64,000 nucleotides of DNA from Oscillospiraceae bacterium. GTDB lineage: Bacteria; Bacillota; Clostridia; Oscillospirales; Oscillospiraceae. Numbering within the stretch: the stretch's first letter is position 1; every line of letters starts with the position of its first letter. Where the stretch lies: the NCBI GenBank assembly GCA_902791215.1, contig CADAUZ010000011.1:1-64000 (forward strand), in the 5' to 3' direction. A program made the translations under genes and the position numbers. Under the pieces are notes generated by a model that ran no database searches, had not been told where the DNA came from, and saw nothing but the letters and a program-made list of their open reading frames with translations. Shown piece by piece: positions 44,791 through 53,457 of the stretch.

Positions 44791-45850
44791 ATTTCGTAAA
44801 GATCCTCCAGATATCATGGAGCATAACAAAGGCCATCAGGGCCAGCAGGAGCACCATGCCGGCGGCGTGGATGTAGCCCTCGTACTTGGGGTTGAGCTTT
44901 TTGCCCGTCACGGTCTCGATGACCCAGGTCACCAGCACCAGGAAGATCCTGCCGCCGTCCAGCGCCGGAAGGGGCAGCAGGTTCATGATGGCGAGGTTGA
45001 CCGCGATGAAGGCCGTGAGGTAGAAGATGTTGTAAAACGCGTCTCCGGTGGTCGGGGCGGACTCGCCGGTCTCGGCCATGAGATCCACGATGCCCACCGG
45101 CCCGCTCATCTCCTCCACGCTGACCTTGCCGTGGATGAGCTCGTCAAGGCCCAGCTTCACCCAGCGGGAAAACTCCATGCAGGTGTTCCAGGCGTTTTTC
45201 AGTACCGTCAGCGGCGTTGCCTTCTCATAGCCGAAGTAGAAGCCGTACATCTTCTGGCTCTGGCCCTCGTAGAGGATGCGCTCCATCGGGAAGTCCTTGA
45301 GCCGGATCTTCTCCCCGTCCCGCTTGAGCACGAGGTCATACACCCCGCTGCCCTGGTCGAGGAAGTCGCCCACGTCCATCTGCATGAAAATGCGCTTACC
45401 GTCGATCTTCAAAAACTCGTCGCCCTTGTGCAGGCCCTCCTCGCTCTGATAGGGGCAGCCGGGCATGAAGTCCTCGATCACGCTCGTGCGAAAGCCGTAA
45501 GCGCCGGAGTAGAGGATGATGACGATGACAAGGCCCAGCAGGAAGTTCATGGCGGCCCCGGCCGCGAGAATCAAAATCCGCTTCCAGGGGGCCTGGTTGG
45601 TGAAGGCCCGGGGATCGTTTGATTCCTCGTCCTCGCCCATCATGGCGCAGTAGCCCCCGAAGGGCACGATGCGCAGGGAGTAGAGGGTCTCCCTGCCCTG
45701 CTTCTGCCAGATGGCGGGGCCCATGCCGAGAGCAAATTCCAGTACCTTCACGCCGCAGAGCTTTGCCACGGCGAAGTGGCCGAACTCATGGATGCCCACA
45801 AGCAGGCCGAAAAGCAGGATCGCAAGAATTGCGTAAAGTGCGGTGGTCAT
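44789..45850 (-). CDS. rseP: RIP metalloprotease RseP (site-2 protease)
   Basis: A 353-residue intramembrane zinc protease that cleaves membrane-bound anti-sigma factors or leftover signal peptides. The first helix carries HEFGH (about 21-25), a PDZ domain lies near 110-200 (EGLHKGDEFLKIDGKRIF), and the third helix has NLLPLPALDGGRIF with the Asp ligand. AAGGAG precedes the ATG at 45850. It lies between dxr and ispG in the usual Firmicutes order. Confidence 0.97.
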   Translation of the reverse strand: MTTALYAILAILLFGLLVGIHEFGHFAVAKLCGVKVLEFALGMGPAIWQKQGRETLYSLRIVPFGGYCAMMGEDEESNDPRAFTNQAPWKRILILAAGAAMNFLLGLVIVIILYSGAYGFRTSVIEDFMPGCPYQSEEGLHKGDEFLKIDGKRIFMQMDVGDFLDQGSGVYDLVLKRDGEKIRLKDFPMERILYEGQSQKMYGFYFGYEKATPLTVLKNAWNTCMEFSRWVKLGLDELIHGKVSVEEMSGPVGIVDLMAETGESAPTTGDAFYNIFYLTAFIAVNLAIMNLLPLPALDGGRIFLVLVTWVIETVTGKKLNPKYEGYIHAAGMVLLLALMAFVMLHDIWRIFTK

Positions 45851-45890
45851 GCGGATGTCTCCTTCAAGAGAAAGTGGAGTGTTGTTCTCC

Positions 45891-45992
45891 GTAGGGGCGC
45901 TTCACGAAGCGCCCGCAATATATGGTAAGGTATACGTTATATGCTGGACAAATGCATATGATGGTACCGGGCGATTCGTGAATCGCCCCTAC
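45891..45992. repeat. R5 element (copy 2)
   Basis: The arms GTAGGGGCGCTTCACGAAGC and GGGCGATTCGTGAATCGCCC flank about 60 bases; each arm is itself palindromic. It fills the dxr-rseP spacer and is related to 20118-20268. Confidence 0.8.
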
Positions 45993-45998
45993 ATGTTT

Positions 45999-47141
45999 TC
46001 AATATTTTTCCCTCACGTAGGCCCTCGCGGCCTCGTCGGCGGCAAGGATGGTGTCGAGGTCCGGGTGTGCGGTGAAGGGGATGGCCTCGACCGCCCCGGC
46101 TGCGGCGTCATAGATGCGGTTGTAGCCCAGCTCTTTTCTGAGGAACTTGTGTACCGCCACCTCGTTGGCCGCCGACATGACGCAGGCCGCGGTGCCGCCT
46201 TTTCTCGCGCAGTCCATGGCGAGCCTGAGGCAGGGGGTCTTCTCGTAGTCGGGCGCTTCAAACGTGAGATCGCGCAGCTTGTAGAAGTCCAGATGCTCAA
46301 ACATCGACGGGCAGCGCTCGGGATAGGTCAGGGCCAGCTGGATAGGAAGGCCCATGTCGGGAACGCCTAACTGGGCGATCACGGTCCCGTCGCACAGCTC
46401 CACCATCGAGTGGATCACGCTCTGGGGGTGGACCACGACCGTGATATCATCGGGCGTGACCGAAAACAGGTGCATGGCCTCGATAAACTCCAGGCCCTTG
46501 TTCATCATGGTCGCGCTGTCCACCGAGATCTTCGCGCCCATGCTCCAGTTCGGGTGCGCCACCGCCTGCTCGGGCGTGACGTTTTCAAGCTCTGCGCGCG
46601 CTTTGCCGCGGAAGGGTCCGCCGGAGCCGGTGAGCAGGATTTTGTGGAGTTCCCCGGGCTTTCTGCCCATGAGGCACTGGAAGATGGCCGAGTGCTCGGA
46701 GTCCACCGGCACGATCTCCGCGCCCTTGTCCTTCGCGCGTTTCATGACAATCTCGCCCGCGCAGACCAGCGTCTCCTTGTTGGCAAGGGCAATGCGCTTT
46801 TTTTCGTCAATGGCGGCGAGGGTGGGCTTTAAGCCGATCGCGCCGGAGACGGCTGTTACAACACAGTCGGACTCCGAAAAGGTCGCGGCCTCCATCAGGC
46901 CCTCGATGCCCGAGCCGACGCGGATGTCGGTATCGGCGACGGCGACCTTGAAAGCCTTCGCCGCCTGCTCGTCGTAGACCGCGGCAAAAGCGGGCCTGAA
47001 TTTGCGGGCCTGCTCTTCCAGCAGGTCGATCTTGCGCTGGGCGGTCAGGGCCGCGACACGCAGTCCCAGGTGCTCGGCGGCGCCCAGTGTCTGCCGCCCG
47101 ATGGAGCCTGTGCTGCCCAGAACGGAAATGGCGTTGACCAT
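45999..47141 (-). CDS. dxr: 1-deoxy-D-xylulose 5-phosphate reductoisomerase
   Basis: The second step of the MEP pathway (DXP to MEP with NADPH). The 380-residue protein starts with the NADPH motif ISVLGSTGSIGRQTL, and has the LANKETLVCAG loop, the metal-binding PVDSEHSAIFQCL and SGGPFRG. GAGGTAAG lies before the ATG. In most Firmicutes cdsA lies between uppS and dxr, but here only 129 bases separate them. Confidence 0.98.
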   Translation of the reverse strand: MVNAISVLGSTGSIGRQTLGAAEHLGLRVAALTAQRKIDLLEEQARKFRPAFAAVYDEQAAKAFKVAVADTDIRVGSGIEGLMEAATFSESDCVVTAVSGAIGLKPTLAAIDEKKRIALANKETLVCAGEIVMKRAKDKGAEIVPVDSEHSAIFQCLMGRKPGELHKILLTGSGGPFRGKARAELENVTPEQAVAHPNWSMGAKISVDSATMMNKGLEFIEAMHLFSVTPDDITVVVHPQSVIHSMVELCDGTVIAQLGVPDMGLPIQLALTYPERCPSMFEHLDFYKLRDLTFEAPDYEKTPCLRLAMDCARKGGTAACVMSAANEVAVHKFLRKELGYNRIYDAAAGAVEAIPFTAHPDLDTILAADEAARAYVREKY

Positions 47142-47237
47142 GGTATCTTACCTCGGTATTTCTATAGTCTGTAGCTTACGCGGTTTTGATTGGAAATATG
47201 ATGACAGTGTCGTTTCATCCGTCCGCAAAACGACGGC

Positions 47238-47275
47238 GCAGCTCCACTTTTCACTTTTCACTTTCCACTTTTATT
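47238..47275. repeat. R2 element, right arm only
   Basis: The pyrimidine-rich arm of CCACTTTTCACTTTTCACTT-type units directly follows the uppS stop on the plus strand. The purine arm is largely missing. It marks the place where cdsA would normally be. Confidence 0.7.
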
Positions 47276-48005
47276 TGACTCCCCCGTACCTTCTGTCGCG
47301 GGCGTTGAAGACCGCGATGGCCTTGTCCAGCTCCTCGGGGCTGAAGTCGGGCCAGAGCACATCCGTGAAGTAAAACTCGGCATAGGCGCACTGCCAGAGG
47401 AGAAAGTTGGAGATGCGCTGCTCCCCGCCCGGGCGGATGAGCAGATCGGGGTCGGGGATGCCCGCGGAATACAGGTAGCCCGAAAAGTCATCTTCGCTCA
47501 GGTTTTCGTCCGCCCTGCCCTCGGCATAATCCCGGGCATAGCGGCGCGCGGCGTGCAGGATCTCGTCCCTCCCGCCGTAGTTGAGGCAGATGTTGGCCTG
47601 GAAGCCCTCGTAGCGCTTGGAGATCTCGTCGGTCTTTTCCACCAGCGCCTGCAGATCCGGGCTCAGACCCTCCAGATCGCCGAAGACCTTCATGCGGATA
47701 TGGTCCCGCTCCATGGTGTCGATGGCCTCATGGAGGTACTTGCCCAGCAGCTTCATGATGGTGGAGACCTCGCCCTCCGGGCGCTTCCAGTTTTCGGTGG
47801 AGAAAGCGTAGACCGTCAGGTACTCCACGCCGATATTTTTGCAGTAGGTGGCGATTTTGCGGAAGGTCTCCGCGCCGACGGCGTGGCCCGCGGTCCGGGG
47901 CAGGCCGCGCTTTTTGGCCCAGCGGCCGTTGCCGTCGAGAATAATGGCAATATGGCGGGGAACGCGGGTCTGCGCCCGCTCCCCCGCCGGATTGTTGTTA
48001 GGCAT
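47271..48005 (-). CDS. uppS: Undecaprenyl diphosphate synthase
   Basis: Builds the C55 lipid carrier for cell-wall synthesis from FPP and IPP. It has 244 residues with the catalytic IAIILDGNGRWAKKRGLPR (Asp near 25), YLTVYAFSTENWKRP, and C-terminal DLLIRPGGEQRISNFLLWQCAY. AGGAG lies before the ATG. It follows frr, separated by an R4 repeat. Confidence 0.98.
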   Translation of the reverse strand: MPNNNPAGERAQTRVPRHIAIILDGNGRWAKKRGLPRTAGHAVGAETFRKIATYCKNIGVEYLTVYAFSTENWKRPEGEVSTIMKLLGKYLHEAIDTMERDHIRMKVFGDLEGLSPDLQALVEKTDEISKRYEGFQANICLNYGGRDEILHAARRYARDYAEGRADENLSEDDFSGYLYSAGIPDPDLLIRPGGEQRISNFLLWQCAYAEFYFTDVLWPDFSPEELDKAIAVFNARDRRYGGVK

Positions 48006-48019
48006 ATGCTGCTCCTGTC

Positions 48020-48147
48020 GTTGGACCCTCTCCGCCCCAGTGTGCGCACTGGAGCACCTCCCCCAAAGGGGGAGGCAAGGAATTGGGTGCGGTTATTTAT
48101 CTTGGCTCCCCCTCTGGGGGAGCTGTCGCGAAGCGACTGAGAGGGTC
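48020..48147. repeat. R4 inverted-repeat element (copy 1)
   Basis: GACCCTCTCCG...CTCCCCCAAAGGGGGAG and CTCCCCCTCTGGGGGAG...GACTGAGAGGGTC form a roughly 125-base palindrome-rich element between frr and uppS. Relatives occur at 59281-59402 and 63951-64000. Confidence 0.8.
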
Positions 48148-48697
48148 AAATCTCCGTCAGTTCCTTTTCCTTCTTCTCGCAGATCTTGTCGATCTCCTTG
48201 ATGAAGTCGTCGGTCAGCTTCTGGATGTCCTTCTCGGCGATCTTGTAGTCGTCCTCGGTGATCTCGGAGGCCTTCTGCTGCTTCTTCATTTTCTCGACCG
48301 CGTCGCGGCGGATGTTGCGGATGGCGACCTTGGAGGTCTCGCCGTACTTCTTGGTCTGCTTGACAAGGTCCTTGCGGCGCTCCTCGGTGAGCGGCGGGAA
48401 TACCAGGCGGATGGCGCGGCCGTCGTTCTGGGGGTTGATGCCGAGATCGGAGGCAAGAATCGCCTTCTCGATGGGCTTGAGGAGGCTTGCGTCCCAGGGC
48501 TGGATCATCAGGGAACGGGGGTCGGGGGTAGAGACGGACGCCACCTGGAGCAGGGGCGTGTCCACGCCGTAGTAATTGACGGTGATGGGATTGAGCACAG
48601 CGGTGTTGGCTCTGCCCGCGCGGATGGCGTCGAGGTCAGAGGTGAGCGCGTCGCAGGTCTTCTGCATCTTGCGTTCGATTTCAGGATAGTCAGACAT
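48146..48697 (-). CDS. frr: Ribosome recycling factor
   Basis: Splits post-termination ribosomes along with EF-G. The 183-residue protein has the tRNA-like three-helix domain (KMQKTCDALTSDLDAIRAGR, VNYYGVDTPLLQVASV, IRNIRRDAVEKMKKQQKASE). GGAGG lies before the ATG at 48697. It follows pyrH, separated by an R1 repeat. Confidence 0.98.
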   Translation of the reverse strand: MSDYPEIERKMQKTCDALTSDLDAIRAGRANTAVLNPITVNYYGVDTPLLQVASVSTPDPRSLMIQPWDASLLKPIEKAILASDLGINPQNDGRAIRLVFPPLTEERRKDLVKQTKKYGETSKVAIRNIRRDAVEKMKKQQKASEITEDDYKIAEKDIQKLTDDFIKEIDKICEKKEKELTEI

Positions 48698-48735
48698 GTT
48701 CGTACCTCCGTTTTTATATTTTACGTTTTTGATAC

Positions 48736-48810
48736 GTCATTCTGAGCGTCAGCGAAGAATCTTTTTCAGCTTGTACCGGGAAAAGATCCTTCGCTTCGCT
48801 CAGGATGACA
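48736..48810. repeat. R1 element (copy 3)
   Basis: GTCATTCTGAGCGTCAGCGA and TCGCTTCGCTCAGGATGACA are the inverted arms, with the short core AATCTTTTTCAGC...AAAAGATCC. It lies between pyrH and frr. Confidence 0.85.
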
Positions 48811-48817
48811 TGGTTTT

Positions 48818-49525
48818 TTACTCCACAATGGTTCCCACGTTCTCGCCCGCGAGAACCTTCAGGATGTTCTCGGGCCGGGCCAGGGCGAAGACCGCGGCGG
48901 GGATGTTGTTCTCCATGGCAAGGGCCGTGGCGGTGGTGTCCATGACGGCGAGGTGTCTCGCCAGGACTTCGTCATAGCTGATGGCGTCGAATTTGACCGC
49001 CGTCGGGTCCTTTCTCGGATCGGCGGAGTAGACGCCGTCGATGTTCTTGGCAAGCAGGATACCGTCGGCGTGGATCTCGGCCGCGCGCAGAGCGGCCGCG
49101 GTATCGGTGGAGAAGAAGGGCGCGCCGCTGCCGCCGGCGAAGAGGACGATCTCGCCCGCCTCAAGGTACTCGATGGCGCGGCGGGTATCGTAGCGCTCGC
49201 CCACGCCCATGATGTCCACGGCGGTCATGACGCGCGCCTTCGCGCCGAGCTGACGCAGCACATCGCACACGGCGATGCAGTTCATACAGGTGGCGAGCAT
49301 GCCCATGCGGTCGGCGTTGACGCGCTCGACCTTTCCGGCTCCGTCCTTGACGCCGCGCCAGAAGTTGCCGCCGCCGATGACGATGCCGATCTGGGTGCCC
49401 TGCTCGGAGGCCTTTTTCAGCACCTCGCACACGGTGGAGATGAGGTCAAAGTCAAAGCCGGTCTTCTTCTCCCCGGCCAGCGCCTCACCGCTGATCTTGA
49501 TAACGACACGGTTGAACTTTTTCAT
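48818..49525 (-). CDS. pyrH: UMP kinase
   Basis: Phosphorylates UMP to UDP for pyrimidine nucleotide synthesis; hexameric and regulated by UTP and GTP in bacteria. The 235-residue protein starts with RVVIKISGEALAGEKKTGFD and has GIVIGGGNFWRGV and ADRMGMLATCMNCIAV. It leads the pyrH-frr-uppS-dxr-rseP-ispG-polC run. AAAGGA lies before the ATG at 49525. Confidence 0.98.
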   Translation of the reverse strand: MKKFNRVVIKISGEALAGEKKTGFDFDLISTVCEVLKKASEQGTQIGIVIGGGNFWRGVKDGAGKVERVNADRMGMLATCMNCIAVCDVLRQLGAKARVMTAVDIMGVGERYDTRRAIEYLEAGEIVLFAGGSGAPFFSTDTAAALRAAEIHADGILLAKNIDGVYSADPRKDPTAVKFDAISYDEVLARHLAVMDTTATALAMENNIPAAVFALARPENILKVLAGENVGTIVE

Positions 49526-49648
49526 GGTACAAATCCTTTCGGTTTGAGTGTGGCGTATGGAAAGTGAAATTATGGTGTCCTCCCCGTGTGGAGGAGGCAG
49601 CCCTCTGGATGGCGAAGTCTTAATGCTTGTTTTGCAGGCGCTCCCTAT

Positions 49649-50464
49649 TTACGCGGGAAACTGAGATTCTGTTATTAGTTTTCTGTCCAGATTTCCGTCT
49701 GATTGTAGCCACAATTCAAGAGTGTGCCCATTATAGTATTGGTTATCGGCATAAAAAGAAAGCGTTTTATCAGAAGAATAGTACAGCGTATCCGGTCCAA
49801 AATAGTGCCTTGTTCCATACCACGTTTTGCCACACGCATACGATAACTTGTAAACGCCGATAGGAACCTCAATGTCGACCGTTTTCCCTGCTTCCACATA
49901 AAAAGATATATCCTCTGTAGCGGACCTGACCGGAATGCCATTTATGTCTGTGATTGGTTTTCTTGCTTCTATAGAATTTGATGGGGCATATAGATAGCGC
50001 AGGTATATATAATAATTATTACTGCCAGACGGGACCGACACAGTAAAAGGGCAATTTCTTACATAAGTAGGCCACGATAGTTGATCTCCGTTTTTGATGG
50101 GAACAGGAGAGAGATAGACCGAAGGTTCGGGTGCTGATATCTTTGCAGGCTGCGCAGTGTGAACAGGCGCAGGGCTGATATTGGCTGGCAAATCCGAGCT
50201 TTGACCGAAAAATAAATACGCAAACGCAGCCAGTCCTGCTAAGGCAATACAGATTTCCACAAGACGTGCTTTTCTCTGTGCCCTTGCTTTTTCTTCCGCT
50301 CGTTTCATGGTAGCACGCGCCGCCATGTCTGCCCTGACATATTCTTCAACATCAGCAGGGGCACCACACTTTGGACAGTAATCCCAACCGGGGAGTATAC
50401 TGCTGCCGCACTTAAAGCAGCGGCGAGTATCGTCTTCTTCGCTCCACACTTGAAACTGTGTCAT
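49649..50464 (-). CDS. Zinc-ribbon membrane protein of unknown function
   Basis: A 271-residue protein with an N-terminal zinc ribbon (CFKCGSSILPGWDYCPKC, about 16-33), a charged helix (about 45-75), one membrane helix (about 77-95) and a C-terminal extracytoplasmic domain rich in Tyr, Ser and Asn (about 96-271). The architecture is shared by many poorly described clostridial envelope proteins. It is more AT-rich than its neighbours. No operon partner is evident, and I do not recognise the extracellular fold. Confidence 0.8.
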   Translation of the reverse strand: MTQFQVWSEEDDTRRCFKCGSSILPGWDYCPKCGAPADVEEYVRADMAARATMKRAEEKARAQRKARLVEICIALAGLAAFAYLFFGQSSDLPANISPAPVHTAQPAKISAPEPSVYLSPVPIKNGDQLSWPTYVRNCPFTVSVPSGSNNYYIYLRYLYAPSNSIEARKPITDINGIPVRSATEDISFYVEAGKTVDIEVPIGVYKLSYACGKTWYGTRHYFGPDTLYYSSDKTLSFYADNQYYNGHTLELWLQSDGNLDRKLITESQFPA

Positions 50465-50628
50465 TCTTTCACACTTTCCGGCTTGAAAAACCTGTACGGT
50501 ATTATCCTGTTATCCTCATGCTCGATGATTTTGAAACGTTCAAGCGATGTACCGTAGCTCATGGTACGGAGGGCCTGTCAAAAAAATGGGTGGAGCTGAT
50601 TGCTTGCTGTCGAAATCAAATATGTACT

Positions 50629-51540
50629 TTAAATATCCAAAATTCCCAGAATGATGATGCCCGCAACGACGGTCGCGATGCTTAAGTAGTGCTTGGCGGA
50701 GAGTCTTTCCTTGAGGAAAATGTGGCTCCACAGCACGCTTGCCACGCAGTAGCTGGAGATGATGGGCGCGGCGAAAGCCACATGGGCGCTGTCGGCGATG
50801 GCATAAATATAAAAGAACTGTCCGACGGTCTCAAAGACGGCACCGGTGTACTTCGGCAGCTCCTGTCTGGCGATGAGCTTCTGCTTCTTGATGCCCAGCA
50901 CATAGATCGCGCAGCAGATGCCCACGACGAGGAAGGTCAGCTCATAGGCGCAGTTGGCGCTGTCCTCGTTGAGTGTTTCGAGCACGATGCTGTCGGCAAA
51001 GGTGCCCAGCGCGTCCAGCAGGCAGTAGACGACGGGGATCGCAATGGCGATCCAGCTCTTGGCATAGTGATGGTTGGAGGCGTCCTGACGCGCTTTTCTG
51101 AGTTCCTCATCCTCGTTGGCCTCAACGAAGCCGAGGGCAATGACGCCGCCTGCGACCAGGGCCACGGCGAGCAGTGCCACGGGGGGCAGGTCTTCACTGA
51201 TACCTTTGGTGGCAAAGGTCAGCAGCGCCACGATCGCGCCGGAGCTGTTGCAGATGGGAGAAGATATCGACAGCTCAATATACCGCAGGCCAAGATAGCC
51301 GATGGCCATGGAGAGGATATAGAGCATTGAGACGGGCAGATAGGTGATGATGACGTGCCAGTTCATTTCGACGCCGTTTGCGAAGATTTCGTAGGCCGCG
51401 TGCAGGCCCATCACCAGGCCCACGGCCATGACCATTTTCAGGTGACTGTACTTGTCTTTCTGGTCCTGGCAGCCGATTTTGGAAAACAGGTCTGAGCCGC
51501 TCCAGCACAGGAGCGCGATGATTGCGAAGGTAAACCACAT
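50629..51540 (-). CDS. EamA/DMT-family transporter
   Basis: A 303-residue inner-membrane permease with about ten hydrophobic helices in two repeated halves, separated near 150-160 by a charged loop (EANEDEELRKARQDASNHHY). The ending (LWSHIFLKERLSAKHYLSI, GIIILGILDI) is the EamA pattern with the conserved K-E-R. The start at 51540 (MWFTFAIIALL) puts the first helix at the N-terminus; longer frames lack a ribosome site. The substrate is unknown. A weak purine-rich site (AAAGAGAA) lies upstream. Confidence 0.88.
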   Translation of the reverse strand: MWFTFAIIALLCWSGSDLFSKIGCQDQKDKYSHLKMVMAVGLVMGLHAAYEIFANGVEMNWHVIITYLPVSMLYILSMAIGYLGLRYIELSISSPICNSSGAIVALLTFATKGISEDLPPVALLAVALVAGGVIALGFVEANEDEELRKARQDASNHHYAKSWIAIAIPVVYCLLDALGTFADSIVLETLNEDSANCAYELTFLVVGICCAIYVLGIKKQKLIARQELPKYTGAVFETVGQFFYIYAIADSAHVAFAAPIISSYCVASVLWSHIFLKERLSAKHYLSIATVVAGIIILGILDI

Positions 51541-51683
51541 GGATTGCTTATTCTCTTTCTTTACAGTATGTGCAAAACGCACCATGATTGATAATACCAC
51601 AGGATGGCGCGTTTGACAATTACAAGTTTTGCGTTGCCTTTCAAGCGACACATCTCGCGGCCTCCGCGTGCTACAATGCGTGC

Positions 51684-52469
51684 ATGAACATCATCTACGC
51701 GGATACGCTCTTTGCCCTCAGCGTGTTTACGGATTACCTGCTGCTCGTGGTGACGGCGCGCTTTTGTTCGCTCCGGCTCCGGCGATGGCGCTATCTCGCG
51801 GCGGCGGTGCTCGGCGGGGTGTACGCGGTGGCGGTGTTCCTGCCGGGGCTTTCGTGGCTCGCCCACCCGCTTTGTGAGCTCTGCACGGCTGGGTTCATGG
51901 GCCTTCTGGCCTTCGGCGGCGAGGAAAAGCTCTTTCGCTGCTGCGCGGCCTTTCTCGCGGTGTCGGCAAGCTTCGGCGGCGCCGCCTGGGCGGTGTGTAT
52001 GCGAAGCGGTGACGGCACGCCCGACATCCGCCTGCTCGCCGCCGTCTTTCTCGGCAGCTACGCCGTGCTGACGCTTTTGTCCTGCACCCGCAGGCGCAGG
52101 GCACGCGAGCACCGGGTCGGGGTCACGCTCACCCTCGGGCCGCGCAGAGCTGCCTTCACCGCCCTGGAGGACAGCGGCAACTGTCTCACCGATCCTATCA
52201 CCTGCGACCGGGTGCTGCTGGCAAGCCCCGCGGCGCTGCGCCCGCTCTTTCCCGGACAGGAGGCGCTGCTGGAACTCGGCGCGGTGGAACTGGTACAGAG
52301 TGTGGCCGCGCCCTGCCGCTTTCGTCTGCTGCAGTGCGGGAGCATCGGCGGTCCCGCGCTCCTCGCCGCCTTCCGCCCGGACGCGGTCACGGTGGACGGA
52401 GAAAAGCGCCCCCTTCTCGTCGCGGTAAGCGAAAACGCAAGGGGAGACGGGTTTGAGGGAATCTTTTAA
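51684..52469 (+). CDS. spoIIGA: Sigma-E processing peptidase SpoIIGA
   Basis: The membrane aspartic protease that activates pro-sigma-E in the mother cell during sporulation. The 261-residue protein has five N-terminal hydrophobic helices (about 1-135) and a soluble protease half with the active-site motif EDSGNCLTDP (Asp near 161). sigE follows it, the fixed order in spore formers. It is shorter than the Bacillus protein (about 309). The ATG at 51684 lacks a strong ribosome site. An R2 repeat separates it from sigE. Confidence 0.93.
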   Translation: MNIIYADTLFALSVFTDYLLLVVTARFCSLRLRRWRYLAAAVLGGVYAVAVFLPGLSWLAHPLCELCTAGFMGLLAFGGEEKLFRCCAAFLAVSASFGGAAWAVCMRSGDGTPDIRLLAAVFLGSYAVLTLLSCTRRRRAREHRVGVTLTLGPRRAAFTALEDSGNCLTDPITCDRVLLASPAALRPLFPGQEALLELGAVELVQSVAAPCRFRLLQCGSIGGPALLAAFRPDAVTVDGEKRPLLVAVSENARGDGFEGIF

Positions 52470-52634
52470 AAAAGTGAAAAGTTGAAAGCGAAAAGTGAAG
52501 ATATGGTTTCATCTTTTGTGAAACGGAGGGGATCGTTGCCTTTGCTCATAAAATCTAACCGTGCAGCGGATTATTTAATCGCGCCGCAGGCGCTCCTTCT
52601 CTCCACTTTCCATTTTTCACTTTTCACTTTCAAT
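52468..52634. repeat. R2 element between spoIIGA and sigE
   Basis: Arms of AAGTGAAAAGTTGAAAGC-type on the left and CACTTTCCATTTTTCACTTT on the right, with a core of about 110 bases. It lengthens the spoIIGA-sigE spacer; these genes are usually close together. Confidence 0.75.
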
Positions 52635-52667
52635 TTTGCTGCCCTTATGTGAAAGGAGGAAGTTATC

Positions 52668-53390
52668 ATGCTTTGCAGGCCGCAGATCTTTTTTCTTCGC
52701 CGTCAGCTGCTTCAGATCCTGGGGATCGAGCCGCCGCCGGTTTTTTACATCGGGGGCAGCGACACCCTGCCCCCGCCGCTGGAGCGCGAGGAGGAGGCCG
52801 CCGCCATCGCGGCTCTGGAGGCCGGGGACGAGACAGCGCGCAAGACGCTCATCGAACATAACCTGCGCCTTGTGGTCTATATCGCCAAGCGCTTTGAAAA
52901 CACCGGCGTAAACATCGAGGACCTCATCTCCATCGGCACCATCGGCCTCATCAAGGGCATCAACACCTTCAACGCCGACAAGAAGATCAAGCTTGCCACC
53001 TACTCCAGCCGCTGCATCGAAAACGAGATTTTGATGTACCTCAGAAAGCTCAGCGGGCAGAAGACCGAGGTGAGCTTCGACGAGCCGCTGAACACCGACT
53101 GGGACGGCAACGAGCTGCTTTTAAGCGACATTCTCGGCACCGAGGAGGACGAGGTCTGCCGCGCCCTCGAGGACGACGCGGAAAAGCGCGTGCTGCTGGA
53201 GGCGGTGGACGGTCTGGAGGGCCGGGAGAAGGAGATCATCCTGCTGCGCTTCGGCCTTGCGGGCGGGCGCGAGTACACCCAGAAGGAGGTGGCCGACATG
53301 CTGGGCATCTCCCAGAGCTACATATCGCGTCTCGAAAAGCGTATCCTCGAGCGCCTGCGCCGGGATGTGACGCGGCTTTTGCAGGTATAA
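52668..53390 (+). CDS. sigE: RNA polymerase sporulation sigma factor SigE
   Basis: Directs early mother-cell transcription after engulfment starts. The 240-residue protein has an N-terminal pro-sequence of about 25-30 residues ([18 protein letters not shown]), then region 2 ([38 protein letters not shown]) and region 4 ([20 protein letters not shown]). SpoIIGA, encoded upstream, would remove the pro-sequence. A very strong AAAGGAGG lies upstream of the ATG. Confidence 0.97.
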   Translation: MLCRPQIFFLRRQLLQILGIEPPPVFYIGGSDTLPPPLEREEEAAAIAALEAGDETARKTLIEHNLRLVVYIAKRFENTGVNIEDLISIGTIGLIKGINTFNADKKIKLATYSSRCIENEILMYLRKLSGQKTEVSFDEPLNTDWDGNELLLSDILGTEEDEVCRALEDDAEKRVLLEAVDGLEGREKEIILLRFGLAGGREYTQKEVADMLGISQSYISRLEKRILERLRRDVTRLLQV

Positions 53391-53398
53391 GCCCATAC

Positions 53399-53427
53399 TT
53401 GAAAAGGCTTCCCGACAGGTATATAAT
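53399..53427 (+). promoter_or_regulatory. Sigma-A promoter for the CPBP protease gene
   Basis: TTGAAA (53399-53404), a 17-base spacer and a perfect TATAAT (53422-53427), 30 bases before the ATG at 53458. Confidence 0.75.
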
Positions 53428-53457
53428 ACATACATATTATTCGTGGAGGCCTAAATT

